From an uncultured Bacilli bacterium (GTDB lineage: Bacteria; Bacillota_I; Bacilli_A; RF39; UBA660), in assembly GCA_934096275.1 (NCBI GenBank), contig CAKOLK010000002.1:1-64000 (forward strand): a stretch of DNA of 64,000 bases, in the 5' to 3' direction. Positions 36,045-43,234 of this stretch are shown in pieces; positions within the stretch are counted from its first letter, which is position 1; every line of letters starts with the position of its first letter. The notes under the pieces are model-generated. The model was not told where the DNA came from. It made no database searches and saw only the letters and a list, made by a program, of their open reading frames with translations. A program made the position numbers and the translations under genes.

Positions 36045-36372
36045 ATTGTTCTCCTTTTTTAAAAATAGAAATTAGTTGTTTTTCCATTTCTTGATAAGTA
36101 ATGTCAACAGCATCTTTCTTTATGATAATTATATATTTTTTATTATCTTGGTAAATATTTTTATTATTATCTATTATTGATTTAGTTCTACGTTTTAATT
36201 TGTTTCTTGTTACAGCGTTTCCTATGTGTTTTACAAATGTTATACCAAATTTTGTGATATTAGAATCATTGTTTTCTATATTTAATATAAAGTATTTATT
36301 TGAAACACCATTTCTTTTTTTTATTATTGAACTAAATTCATCTGATTTTTTGATAATATTAATTTTTTTCAT
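36034..36372 (-). CDS. rnpA: Ribonuclease P protein component
   Basis: Protein subunit of RNase P, which matures tRNA 5' ends. The 112-residue protein has the RNA-binding RNR-type motif GNAVTRNKLKRRTKSIID. GGGGGT precedes the ATG, and it overlaps yidC by 11 nt. A hairpin separates it from rpmH. Confidence 0.95.
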   Translation of the reverse strand: MKKINIIKKSDEFSSIIKKRNGVSNKYFILNIENNDSNITKFGITFVKHIGNAVTRNKLKRRTKSIIDNNKNIYQDNKKYIIIIKKDAVDITYQEMEKQLISIFKKGEQYEK

Positions 36373-36390
36373 ATTTACCCCCTTATAAGG

Positions 36391-36412
36391 AAAAAACCAC
36401 TTTTTCTAGTGG
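36391..36412 (-). terminator. Intercistronic hairpin between rpmH and rnpA
   Basis: On the minus strand CCACT-AGAAAA-AGTGG followed by TTTTTT, between rpmH and rnpA. It could attenuate transcription so that L34 is made in excess of RnpA. Confidence 0.65.
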
Positions 36413-36415
36413 ATA

Positions 36416-36541
36416 TTATTTTGATAATTTTTTTCTGCCTTTTCTTCTTCTGCTGTTAATTATTCCTGATTTCATACGTGAGAAAAAACCGTGTTTCTTT
36501 TTCATTCTACGCTTATTAGGTTGATATGTTCCTTTTTTCAC
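36416..36541 (-). CDS. rpmH: 50S ribosomal protein L34
   Basis: A 41-residue basic protein: (GTG start) KKGTYQPNKRRMKKKHGFF then SRMKSGIINSRRRKGRKKLSK. The YQPN, HGF, SRM and RRRKGRKKLS elements are diagnostic. It is about three residues shorter than Bacillus L34 (44). The start is GTG, eight bases after GGAGGTG. It is the first gene left of the origin, divergent from dnaA. Confidence 0.95.
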   Translation of the reverse strand: MKKGTYQPNKRRMKKKHGFFSRMKSGIINSRRRKGRKKLSK

Positions 36542-36845
36542 TTCTTGCACCTCCAAACTTATTCGCTATTATTATAAGAAAAAAATAGGGTAGTTGTCAA
36601 TGTTTTTTTTGAAATTAACAGTTTCAACGTTAATTAACAGTTAATAATTGTTACATTGTTAATTTGTTAATAAAAAAATTGTTGAAATTTGTTGAAAATT
36701 AATTTATTATATATAAACAAAGGAAATCGTATGTTAATAAGTCTGTTAATAACTTGTTAATAACTTTTTTACTATTTTATTTTTTAACAATTTGTATTAC
36801 AATGTAATTAGTTGCAAATACTTTATGATGGGGAGAGTGGTTTCA
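36542..36845. other. Likely oriC (rpmH-dnaA intergenic region)
   Basis: Very AT-rich gap between divergent rpmH and dnaA, at the switch in gene strand bias. It carries four perfect TGTTAATAA copies plus near-matches (AGTTAATAA near 36640) and long A/T runs that could melt. I see no classical TTATCCACA box. Confidence 0.8.
36665..36763. promoter_or_regulatory. Cluster of DnaA-box-like TGTTAATAA repeats
   Basis: Perfect copies at 36665-36673, 36732-36740, 36744-36752 and 36755-36763, all in one orientation, the last three 11-12 bp apart. They differ from the consensus TGTGGATAA at two central positions (GG to TA). Confidence 0.7.
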
Positions 36846-38216
36846 ATGGACAATAATTCTTTATGGAAAAAAGTTTTAGATGAGATTAGTGTTAATTTAG
36901 ATTCAATGTCTTTTGAAACCTGGTTTAATGGAATTGATTTTTTTGATATAAAGGATAATAGTATACGTTTAGTTGTTCCTATTATGTTTTATAAGAATCA
37001 TATTGATGAACATTATAAACAATTAATATTAGATAGTTTTAATAAGTTATTAACAAATCCTGTTGATAACATAGTTTATATTTTACAGAAAGATTTAAAT
37101 AGTATTTTAGAAGTTGAAAAAAAGGAAAATGAACCAGTTAAAGTTAATGACTTTAGTTCTTATAGTAATTTTAATTCTAATTTAAAAAGTAATTATACGT
37201 TTGAAAGCTTTGTAGTTGGAGAATCTAATAAGTTTGCACAGGCTGCTGCTTTAGCGGTTGCAGAAAATCCTGGTACTATGTACAATCCACTTTTTATTTA
37301 TGGAAATAGTGGTCTTGGTAAAACCCATTTAATGCACGCCATTGGTAATTATATTGTTAACAAGCATAAACTTAGAGTTTTGTATGTAACGTGTGATAAC
37401 TTTATGAATGATTTTGTGGGATTATCTAGAAATAATCAACAGAATATGAATAATTTAGATTATATTGAGTTCTTTAAAAATAAGTATAGAAATATAGATG
37501 TTTTAATTATTGATGATATTCAATTTTTAGGTGGAGCAGAAAAGTCTCAACAAGAGTTCTTTCATACTTTTAATAACTTGTATAATGATAGTAAGCAGAT
37601 TATTGTTTCTTCGGATAGGTCTCCTGAAGATTTGAAGTTTCTAGAAGATCGTTTAAAAACTAGATTTTGTTGGGGATTACAAGTTGATATAGATCCTCCG
37701 GATACTTCTCTTAAAGTAGCAATTATAAAGAAGAAGATTCGTGGAGAGAATATACTACTTAACGATGATGTTGTTAATTATATTGCTTCAAATGTTGGTA
37801 ATGATGTCAGACAGCTTGAGGGATCAATAAATAGATTGGTTGCTTACTCCGCTATTATGAATGAAAGTAATATTACAGTTGATTTTGCTATGGAAGCTTT
37901 AAAAGATTTTACAAAGAAACAAGTTACTGATAGTAATAATATTAGGAGAATTCAAAAAGAAGTAGCTAATTTTTATAAGATTTCTTATGAAGATATGAAA
38001 TCTAAAAAAAGAACTCCTAGTCTTGCTATTCCAAGGCAAGTTGCTATGTATTTATGTAGAAAACTAACGGATGAGTCATATGAAAGAATTGGTATTGAGT
38101 TTTCTGGTAAGAATCATGCTACTGTAATACATGCATGTAATAAGATAGCGGGTGAGATGAAAACTAATAGTAGTTTAAAGAGTGCTATTGATGATATTGA
38201 GAAGCAATTAACATAA
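36846..38216 (+). CDS. dnaA: Chromosomal replication initiator DnaA
   Basis: AAA+ initiator that binds and melts the origin. The 456 residues contain domain I (LWKKVLDEISVNLDSMSFETWFNG), a short linker, the AAA+ core (Walker A YGNSGLGKTHLMHAIGN; Walker B VLIIDDIQFLGG; sensor EDRLKTRFCWGL) and domain IV. The DNA-recognition loop reads SGKNHATVIHACNKI where most bacteria have GGRDHTTV: residues 422-425 are K, N, H, A for R, D, H, T. The start at 36846 is chosen because GGGGAGAGTGG precedes that ATG; MDNNSLW also aligns with the family N-terminus. Confidence 0.97.
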   Translation: MDNNSLWKKVLDEISVNLDSMSFETWFNGIDFFDIKDNSIRLVVPIMFYKNHIDEHYKQLILDSFNKLLTNPVDNIVYILQKDLNSILEVEKKENEPVKVNDFSSYSNFNSNLKSNYTFESFVVGESNKFAQAAALAVAENPGTMYNPLFIYGNSGLGKTHLMHAIGNYIVNKHKLRVLYVTCDNFMNDFVGLSRNNQQNMNNLDYIEFFKNKYRNIDVLIIDDIQFLGGAEKSQQEFFHTFNNLYNDSKQIIVSSDRSPEDLKFLEDRLKTRFCWGLQVDIDPPDTSLKVAIIKKKIRGENILLNDDVVNYIASNVGNDVRQLEGSINRLVAYSAIMNESNITVDFAMEALKDFTKKQVTDSNNIRRIQKEVANFYKISYEDMKSKKRTPSLAIPRQVAMYLCRKLTDESYERIGIEFSGKNHATVIHACNKIAGEMKTNSSLKSAIDDIEKQLT

Positions 38217-38229
38217 TGATGTTAGTAGA

Positions 38230-38310
38230 TGTTAATAAATTGACGACTTATTAACATAATGAAATTAGTTTAAACTGTTTATAGATAAGGGAAATGATGA
38301 CTTATTAACA
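38230..38310. promoter_or_regulatory. DnaA-box-like repeats between dnaA and dnaN
   Basis: TGTTAATAA at 38230-38238 and the complement TTATTAACA at 38248-38256 and 38302-38310. A short GTTAGTAGA stretch abuts the first box and includes two GAT-type triplets read 3' to 5', which could be a minimal DnaA-trio, but this is weak. Confidence 0.6.
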
Positions 38311-38368
38311 ATATTAACAGTAATAATATAAATAATAAATATAATTAAAAAGAAAGAAGGAATGAAAT

Positions 38369-39487
38369 ATGAAATTTAGAATTAAAAAAAATGTTTTACT
38401 TGAAGCACTTAATAATGTTTCAAAAGCTTTATCAAATAAGAATATTATACCAATCCTTTCAGGAATAAAATTTGAACTTTTTGATGATAAATTAGTTCTT
38501 ACTGCTTCTGATAATGATATAACTATTCAATCAATTATTGAGAAAAGTGATGATATTGAAATTGTTAACACTGGTAGTATCGTTATAAAAGGTAAATATA
38601 TATTAGATATAATAAGAAAATTAGAAGATAAGTTTATTAATGTTGAACTTTTTGATGATTATAAGGTAATGATTTATACTGAAAATAGTGAATTTAGTTT
38701 AAATGGTATTGATATTAAGGAATATCCTCAAATAGATTTAACGCTTTCTTCTGATGTTATTAGTTTACCTGTTAATGAAGTCAAAAATATGATTGCTCAA
38801 ACTAATTATGCTACTAGTATGGATGAGGCTAGAGTAGTGTTAACTGGTGTTAATATAAAAATTAGTGATAAATTATTAGAATGTAGTGCAACTGATTCTT
38901 ATAGATTAGCGCTTAAGAAAATTAATTTAAATGATAGTTTTCAAAAATTAGTAGATATTATTATACCTAGTAAAAATTTAGGTGAATTATTTAAGATTTT
39001 ACCTAGTGATTTTGCTGGTAATGTTAATATGTATATATATAATAGTAAGATTATATTTGGTTTTGAAAATATTATATTTCAATCTAGACTAATTAGTGGT
39101 AATTATCCTAATACAAAGAATTTAATTCCAAATGATAGTTTATTTGATTTAAAAGTTAACAGAAGTGAGTTTTTTAATATGGTTGATCGTGCTAGTATAC
39201 TAAATAATGATAAAGATAATAATATTATTACTTTAGAAATTAACGATAATTTGTTAAAAATTACTTCAATGTCTTTAGAAATAGGAAAAGTTGAAGAAAA
39301 AATGAATATTAATTGCTCTGAAAATATAAGAATTTCGTTTAGTAGCAAATATATGATGGAAGCTTTATCTAAGATTAAGGGTGATGAAGTTATACTTACT
39401 TTTGTTGGTGAAGTAAAACCAATTTTATTAAAAGAAGCAAATGATGATAGTTTAATTTCTTTAATTTTACCTATTAGAACTTATTAA
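38369..39487 (+). CDS. dnaN: DNA polymerase III beta clamp
   Basis: Sliding clamp that tethers the replicase. The 372 residues have three clamp domains: SKALSNKNIIPILSGIKFEL at the start, an ATDSYRLALKKI motif in domain 2 and SSKYMMEALSKIKGDEVILTFVGEVKPILL in domain 3, ending LILPIRTY, the usual end for the family. AAGAAGGAATG precedes the start. It ends in a clear terminator. Confidence 0.97.
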   Translation: MKFRIKKNVLLEALNNVSKALSNKNIIPILSGIKFELFDDKLVLTASDNDITIQSIIEKSDDIEIVNTGSIVIKGKYILDIIRKLEDKFINVELFDDYKVMIYTENSEFSLNGIDIKEYPQIDLTLSSDVISLPVNEVKNMIAQTNYATSMDEARVVLTGVNIKISDKLLECSATDSYRLALKKINLNDSFQKLVDIIIPSKNLGELFKILPSDFAGNVNMYIYNSKIIFGFENIIFQSRLISGNYPNTKNLIPNDSLFDLKVNRSEFFNMVDRASILNNDKDNNIITLEINDNLLKITSMSLEIGKVEEKMNINCSENIRISFSSKYMMEALSKIKGDEVILTFVGEVKPILLKEANDDSLISLILPIRTY

Positions 39488-39499
39488 ATTTTAAAAATT

Positions 39500-39521
39500 G
39501 ACCAAATTTTGGTCTTTTTTT
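39500..39521 (+). terminator. Terminator after dnaN
   Basis: GACCAAA-T-TTTGGTC hairpin followed by seven T. Confidence 0.88.
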
Positions 39522-39631
39522 AAATTTTTTAGTATGTTTCGACATTTTTTGATAAATTTCGACATCTCCATATGATAGGGTATTGTTCAATATATTTTTA
39601 TATATTAATTTTTGTGTGTGGGGGTGATGTT

Positions 39632-40087
39632 ATGGATTATGATATTAATAGAGATACAGTAATGATTATTCCAATAAATGATAAGAAATCTAGAGTTATT
39701 GAAACTAATGGTGATTACATAGTTGATGATAATGCTTATTCTATTATGGAACGTAGTTGTTTGTATTTTGGAAGTTCATATGAAGGAAGACTTATGAGTT
39801 CAAAGAGCATTCTTGGTAGTGTTTATAAAGCTCCAATAGTAGTTGAAGAAAGTCGAAGTATTATATTTTTTCCTGTAAAATCTTCAGTTGTAAAACAAAA
39901 TGTTTGGATTTCTTTGAATAATTTAGTTAGTTATAATAAGCATGAGAAAAAGACTATTATAACTTTTAAAAGAGACAAGCAAGTTTTATTGGATATTCCT
40001 TATTTTTCTATTGATAATCAGGTTCTCAGATCTACTTTGTTAGAATCTGTTATTCGTAGAAGAAAAAATGAAGAAAAAAACGATTAA
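39632..40087 (+). CDS. ComK-like competence transcription factor
   Basis: A 151-residue protein that resembles Bacillus ComK over most of its length: MERSCLYFGSSYEGRLMSSKSI (ComK: DRSCRFFGSSYAGRKAGTYEV), the following KAPIVVEESRSIIFFPVKSS, VWISLNNLV, and IPYFSIDNQVLRSTLL. ComK is the master activator of DNA-uptake genes. The protein lacks about 40 C-terminal residues of Bacillus ComK. GGGGGTGATGTT precedes the ATG at 39632. It sits between dnaN and recF where Bacillus has yaaA, between terminators, so it is probably a single transcript. Confidence 0.85.
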   Translation: MDYDINRDTVMIIPINDKKSRVIETNGDYIVDDNAYSIMERSCLYFGSSYEGRLMSSKSILGSVYKAPIVVEESRSIIFFPVKSSVVKQNVWISLNNLVSYNKHEKKTIITFKRDKQVLLDIPYFSIDNQVLRSTLLESVIRRRKNEEKND

Positions 40088-40110
40088 AAGTATTAAAATC
40101 GTTTTTTTTT
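40077..40110 (+). terminator. Terminator after the comK-like gene
   Basis: AAAACGATT pairs with AATCGTTTT around an 11-base loop, followed by a long T run; the stop codon is in the loop side. Confidence 0.85.
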
Positions 40111-40120
40111 AGGGTGTTTT

Positions 40121-40130
40121 ATGGTATAAT
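40121..40130 (+). promoter_or_regulatory. Extended -10 promoter for recF-gyrB-gyrA
   Basis: TGGTATAAT (TATAAT at 40125-40130) with no clear -35; about 70 bp of leader precede recF. Confidence 0.6.
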
Positions 40131-40202
40131 ATATGTGCAAGTATGAGTATACTGGTTTGGGAGTTGGTGCAAATTTGATATATTTTTATTTTATTTTGAA
40201 AT

Positions 40203-41285
40203 ATGTATGTTAAAAACTTAAAAATTATTAATTTTAGAAAAATTGAAAATATTGATATAGAACTTAATAAAAATATTAATGTTTTTATTGGAAATAATGC
40301 TCAAGGAAAAACTAGTATACTTAATGCAATTTATATGTTAGCTCTTACTAAGTTTGATAAAAATGTAACAGATGAAGAAATTATAAAAAGAGGTTTTTTA
40401 TTTGGAAAAGTTAGAGGTACTGTTAAAGTAGGAAAGATTAGTAAAAAATTGGAAGTTATCTTGGAAAAAAATGTTAAAATATTGCGAATTGACGGTAATG
40501 TTTGTAATAGAGTTACTGATTATTTATCTAATTTGAATGTTATTATGTTTTCTCCAGATGATTTAGATATTGTTAAAAAGTCTCCTTCTATAAGAAGAAA
40601 TCTTATGAATGTGGAATTGTGTCAATTGTATCCTTCATATGTTAAGGTTTTGAATGAATATAATAAGATACTAAAGATTAGAAATGAGTATATAAGAAAG
40701 AGTTTTAACAATATTAATGTTGATTACTTTGATGTTATTACTAACAATTTAATTGACCGTGCAATTACTATAATGAATTATAGAAAGATATTTATTTCAA
40801 AGTTAAATGAAAATGTTTCTAGTGTTTATTATAAAATTATGAAACAAGATGGTCTTAGAATTAATTATTTATGTAATTTACCATGTTGTGACAGGGATGA
40901 ATTGATTAATTTTTATAGGGAAAATTTTGTTAATGAAATTAGTCAAAAAATTACTTTATATGGTCCACATCGAGATGATTTTGATTTCTATCTTAATGAT
41001 GAAAATTTAAAATTGTATGGTTCTCAGGGACAACAGAGAGTGGCAATTTTATCGTTAAAACTTAGTGAGATTAGTATATTTAAAGAAATAAAAGGTTATT
41101 ATCCTATTGTGTTATTGGATGATATATTTAGTGAATTGGATATAGAAAAAAGAAGTAATTTATTAAAGTTTATCAAGTCTAATATACAGTTTATAATAAC
41201 TACTACTGATGTTAAAAATATTAGTTCAAAGATATTGGACAAAGCTAGTATTTTTAATTTGAAAGATGGAAAAATTGTAAAATAG
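40203..41285 (+). CDS. recF: DNA replication and repair protein RecF
   Basis: SMC-like ATPase that helps load RecA at gaps. The 360 residues have Walker A FIGNNAQGKTSILNAIYML, the KLYGSQGQQRVAILSLKLSE signature and Walker B VLLDDIFSELD. The ATG at 40203 has only a weak ribosome site, so translation may be low. gyrB follows after 11 nt. Confidence 0.96.
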   Translation: MYVKNLKIINFRKIENIDIELNKNINVFIGNNAQGKTSILNAIYMLALTKFDKNVTDEEIIKRGFLFGKVRGTVKVGKISKKLEVILEKNVKILRIDGNVCNRVTDYLSNLNVIMFSPDDLDIVKKSPSIRRNLMNVELCQLYPSYVKVLNEYNKILKIRNEYIRKSFNNINVDYFDVITNNLIDRAITIMNYRKIFISKLNENVSSVYYKIMKQDGLRINYLCNLPCCDRDELINFYRENFVNEISQKITLYGPHRDDFDFYLNDENLKLYGSQGQQRVAILSLKLSEISIFKEIKGYYPIVLLDDIFSELDIEKRSNLLKFIKSNIQFIITTTDVKNISSKILDKASIFNLKDGKIVK

Positions 41286-41296
41286 GAAGTGAAATT

Positions 41297-43225
41297 ATGG
41301 ATGAAAATCAAAAAAAATATGATTCTTCTGCTATTCAAGTTCTTGAGGGGTTAGAGGCAGTAAGAAAAAGACCTGGTATGTATATAGGTACTACTGATGT
41401 TAAAGGATTACATCATTTAGTTTGGGAAATTGTTGATAACTCTATAGATGAGGCTTTAGCTGGATATTGTAAGAATATTGATATTATTATTAATAAAGAT
41501 AATTCAATTACTGTAAAGGATGATGGACGTGGTATTCCTACTGATATCCATCCAAAAACTGGTATTAGTACTGTTGAAACTGTTTATACTGTTCTTCATG
41601 CTGGTGGTAAGTTTGGTGGAGGCGGTTATAAAGTTTCTGGAGGACTACATGGAGTAGGTGCGTCTGTTGTAAATGCTTTATCTAAATGGGTAGAAGTTAA
41701 AGTTTATAAGAATGGTGAAGTTAATTATATAAGATTTGAAAATGGTGGACATACTGTTGAACCACTTCATGTAATTGATAAATGTAGTGAAAATAGAACT
41801 GGTACTACTGTTACTTTTAAGCCTGATGCCGATATATTTGACAGTGATGTTTTTGATTATGATACTTTAAAAGTTAGAGTTCGTGAATTGGCATTTTTGA
41901 ATAAAGGTCTTTGTATTACATTAAGAGATGATAGGGATTATGAAGATACTACTGGTGAAAAGTTTGTTTATGAAGGTGGTATTAGTGAGTATGTAAGGTT
42001 TATAAATCAAGGTAAAACTCCGATTCATGATGATATTATCCATTTAGAGGGTGAAGAACAAGGAGTGTTTTTTGAAGTTGCTATGCAGTATAATACTAGT
42101 TATAATGATAATATTTATTCATTTGTTAATAATATAAATACTCATGATGGAGGAACACATGAAGAAGGTGTTAGACGTGCTTTAACTAGAGTTATTAATA
42201 GTTATGCTAAAAAGAACAACATTTTAAAGGATAAAGATGATTCTTTGACTGGTGATGATGTTAAAGAAGGGCTTACAATGATAATTTCTTGTAAGCATCC
42301 AAATCCTCAATTTGAGGGTCAAACTAAAGGTAGACTTGGTAATAGCGAAGTTAGAAAACTTGCTGATAGTGTTTTTTCATCTGGGTTTGAAAGATTTTTA
42401 TTAGAAAATCCAGAAGATGCGAAAATAATTATTAATAAGGCTATTCTTGCTAGTAGAGCTCGTAATGCTGCTAGAAAAGCAAGAGAGATTACTAGAAAAT
42501 CTGATTTATCTACTACTAACTTTTTTGGAAAGTTGTCTGATTGTAAGAGTAAAGATCCAAAGGTTTCTGAAATATTTATAGTCGAAGGGGATAGTGCGGG
42601 TGGTTCTGCTAAAAAAGGTAGAGATTCGATGACACAAGCAATTCTTCCTTTAAGAGGAAAGATACTTAATGTTGAAAAAGCAAGGCTTGACAGGGCACTT
42701 TCTAATGAAGAAATAAGGACTATTATTACTGCTTTTGGTACTGGTATTGGAAATGAATTTGATTTATCTAAGCTAAGATATGATAAAATTATTATAATGA
42801 CCGATGCGGATGTTGATGGTTCTCATATTAGGGTTTTATTGTTGACTTTGTTTTATAGATTTTTTAAGCCTATAATTGAGGGTGGACATGTATATGCTGC
42901 ACAACCTCCTTTGTTTAGAATTACTCATGGAAAAACGCGTAAATATGTTTTGAATGAAGAAGAAAAAGAAGCATATTTATCAACTTTACCTGATAATGTT
43001 CGTGCTCGTGCTGAAATTGCTCGTATGAAAGGGCTTGGTGAAATGGATGCTGATGAGTTAAATGAAACTACAATGGATATAGAAAAAAGAGTTTTGAGAA
43101 AGATTACTGTTGATGATTGTATGGCTGCTGATCAAATTTTCTCTAAGTTGATGGGTGATGAAGTAGAACCTAGAAGAGCTTTTATTGAGGAAAATGCTAA
43201 GTATGTACAAAATCTTGATATTTAG
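41297..43225 (+). CDS. gyrB: DNA gyrase subunit B
   Basis: ATPase subunit of gyrase. The 642 residues include the GHKL ATP site (VDNSIDEALAGYCKNI; DDGRGIPTDIHPKTG; GGLHGVGASVVNALS) and the TOPRIM domain (VEGDSAGGSAKKGRDSMTQA; MTDADVDGSHIRVLLL). The C-terminus ends AKYVQNLDI as in other Firmicutes. AGGAAGTG precedes the ATG. Confidence 0.98.
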   Translation: MDENQKKYDSSAIQVLEGLEAVRKRPGMYIGTTDVKGLHHLVWEIVDNSIDEALAGYCKNIDIIINKDNSITVKDDGRGIPTDIHPKTGISTVETVYTVLHAGGKFGGGGYKVSGGLHGVGASVVNALSKWVEVKVYKNGEVNYIRFENGGHTVEPLHVIDKCSENRTGTTVTFKPDADIFDSDVFDYDTLKVRVRELAFLNKGLCITLRDDRDYEDTTGEKFVYEGGISEYVRFINQGKTPIHDDIIHLEGEEQGVFFEVAMQYNTSYNDNIYSFVNNINTHDGGTHEEGVRRALTRVINSYAKKNNILKDKDDSLTGDDVKEGLTMIISCKHPNPQFEGQTKGRLGNSEVRKLADSVFSSGFERFLLENPEDAKIIINKAILASRARNAARKAREITRKSDLSTTNFFGKLSDCKSKDPKVSEIFIVEGDSAGGSAKKGRDSMTQAILPLRGKILNVEKARLDRALSNEEIRTIITAFGTGIGNEFDLSKLRYDKIIIMTDADVDGSHIRVLLLTLFYRFFKPIIEGGHVYAAQPPLFRITHGKTRKYVLNEEEKEAYLSTLPDNVRARAEIARMKGLGEMDADELNETTMDIEKRVLRKITVDDCMAADQIFSKLMGDEVEPRRAFIEENAKYVQNLDI

Positions 43226-43234
43226 GAGGTTTTT

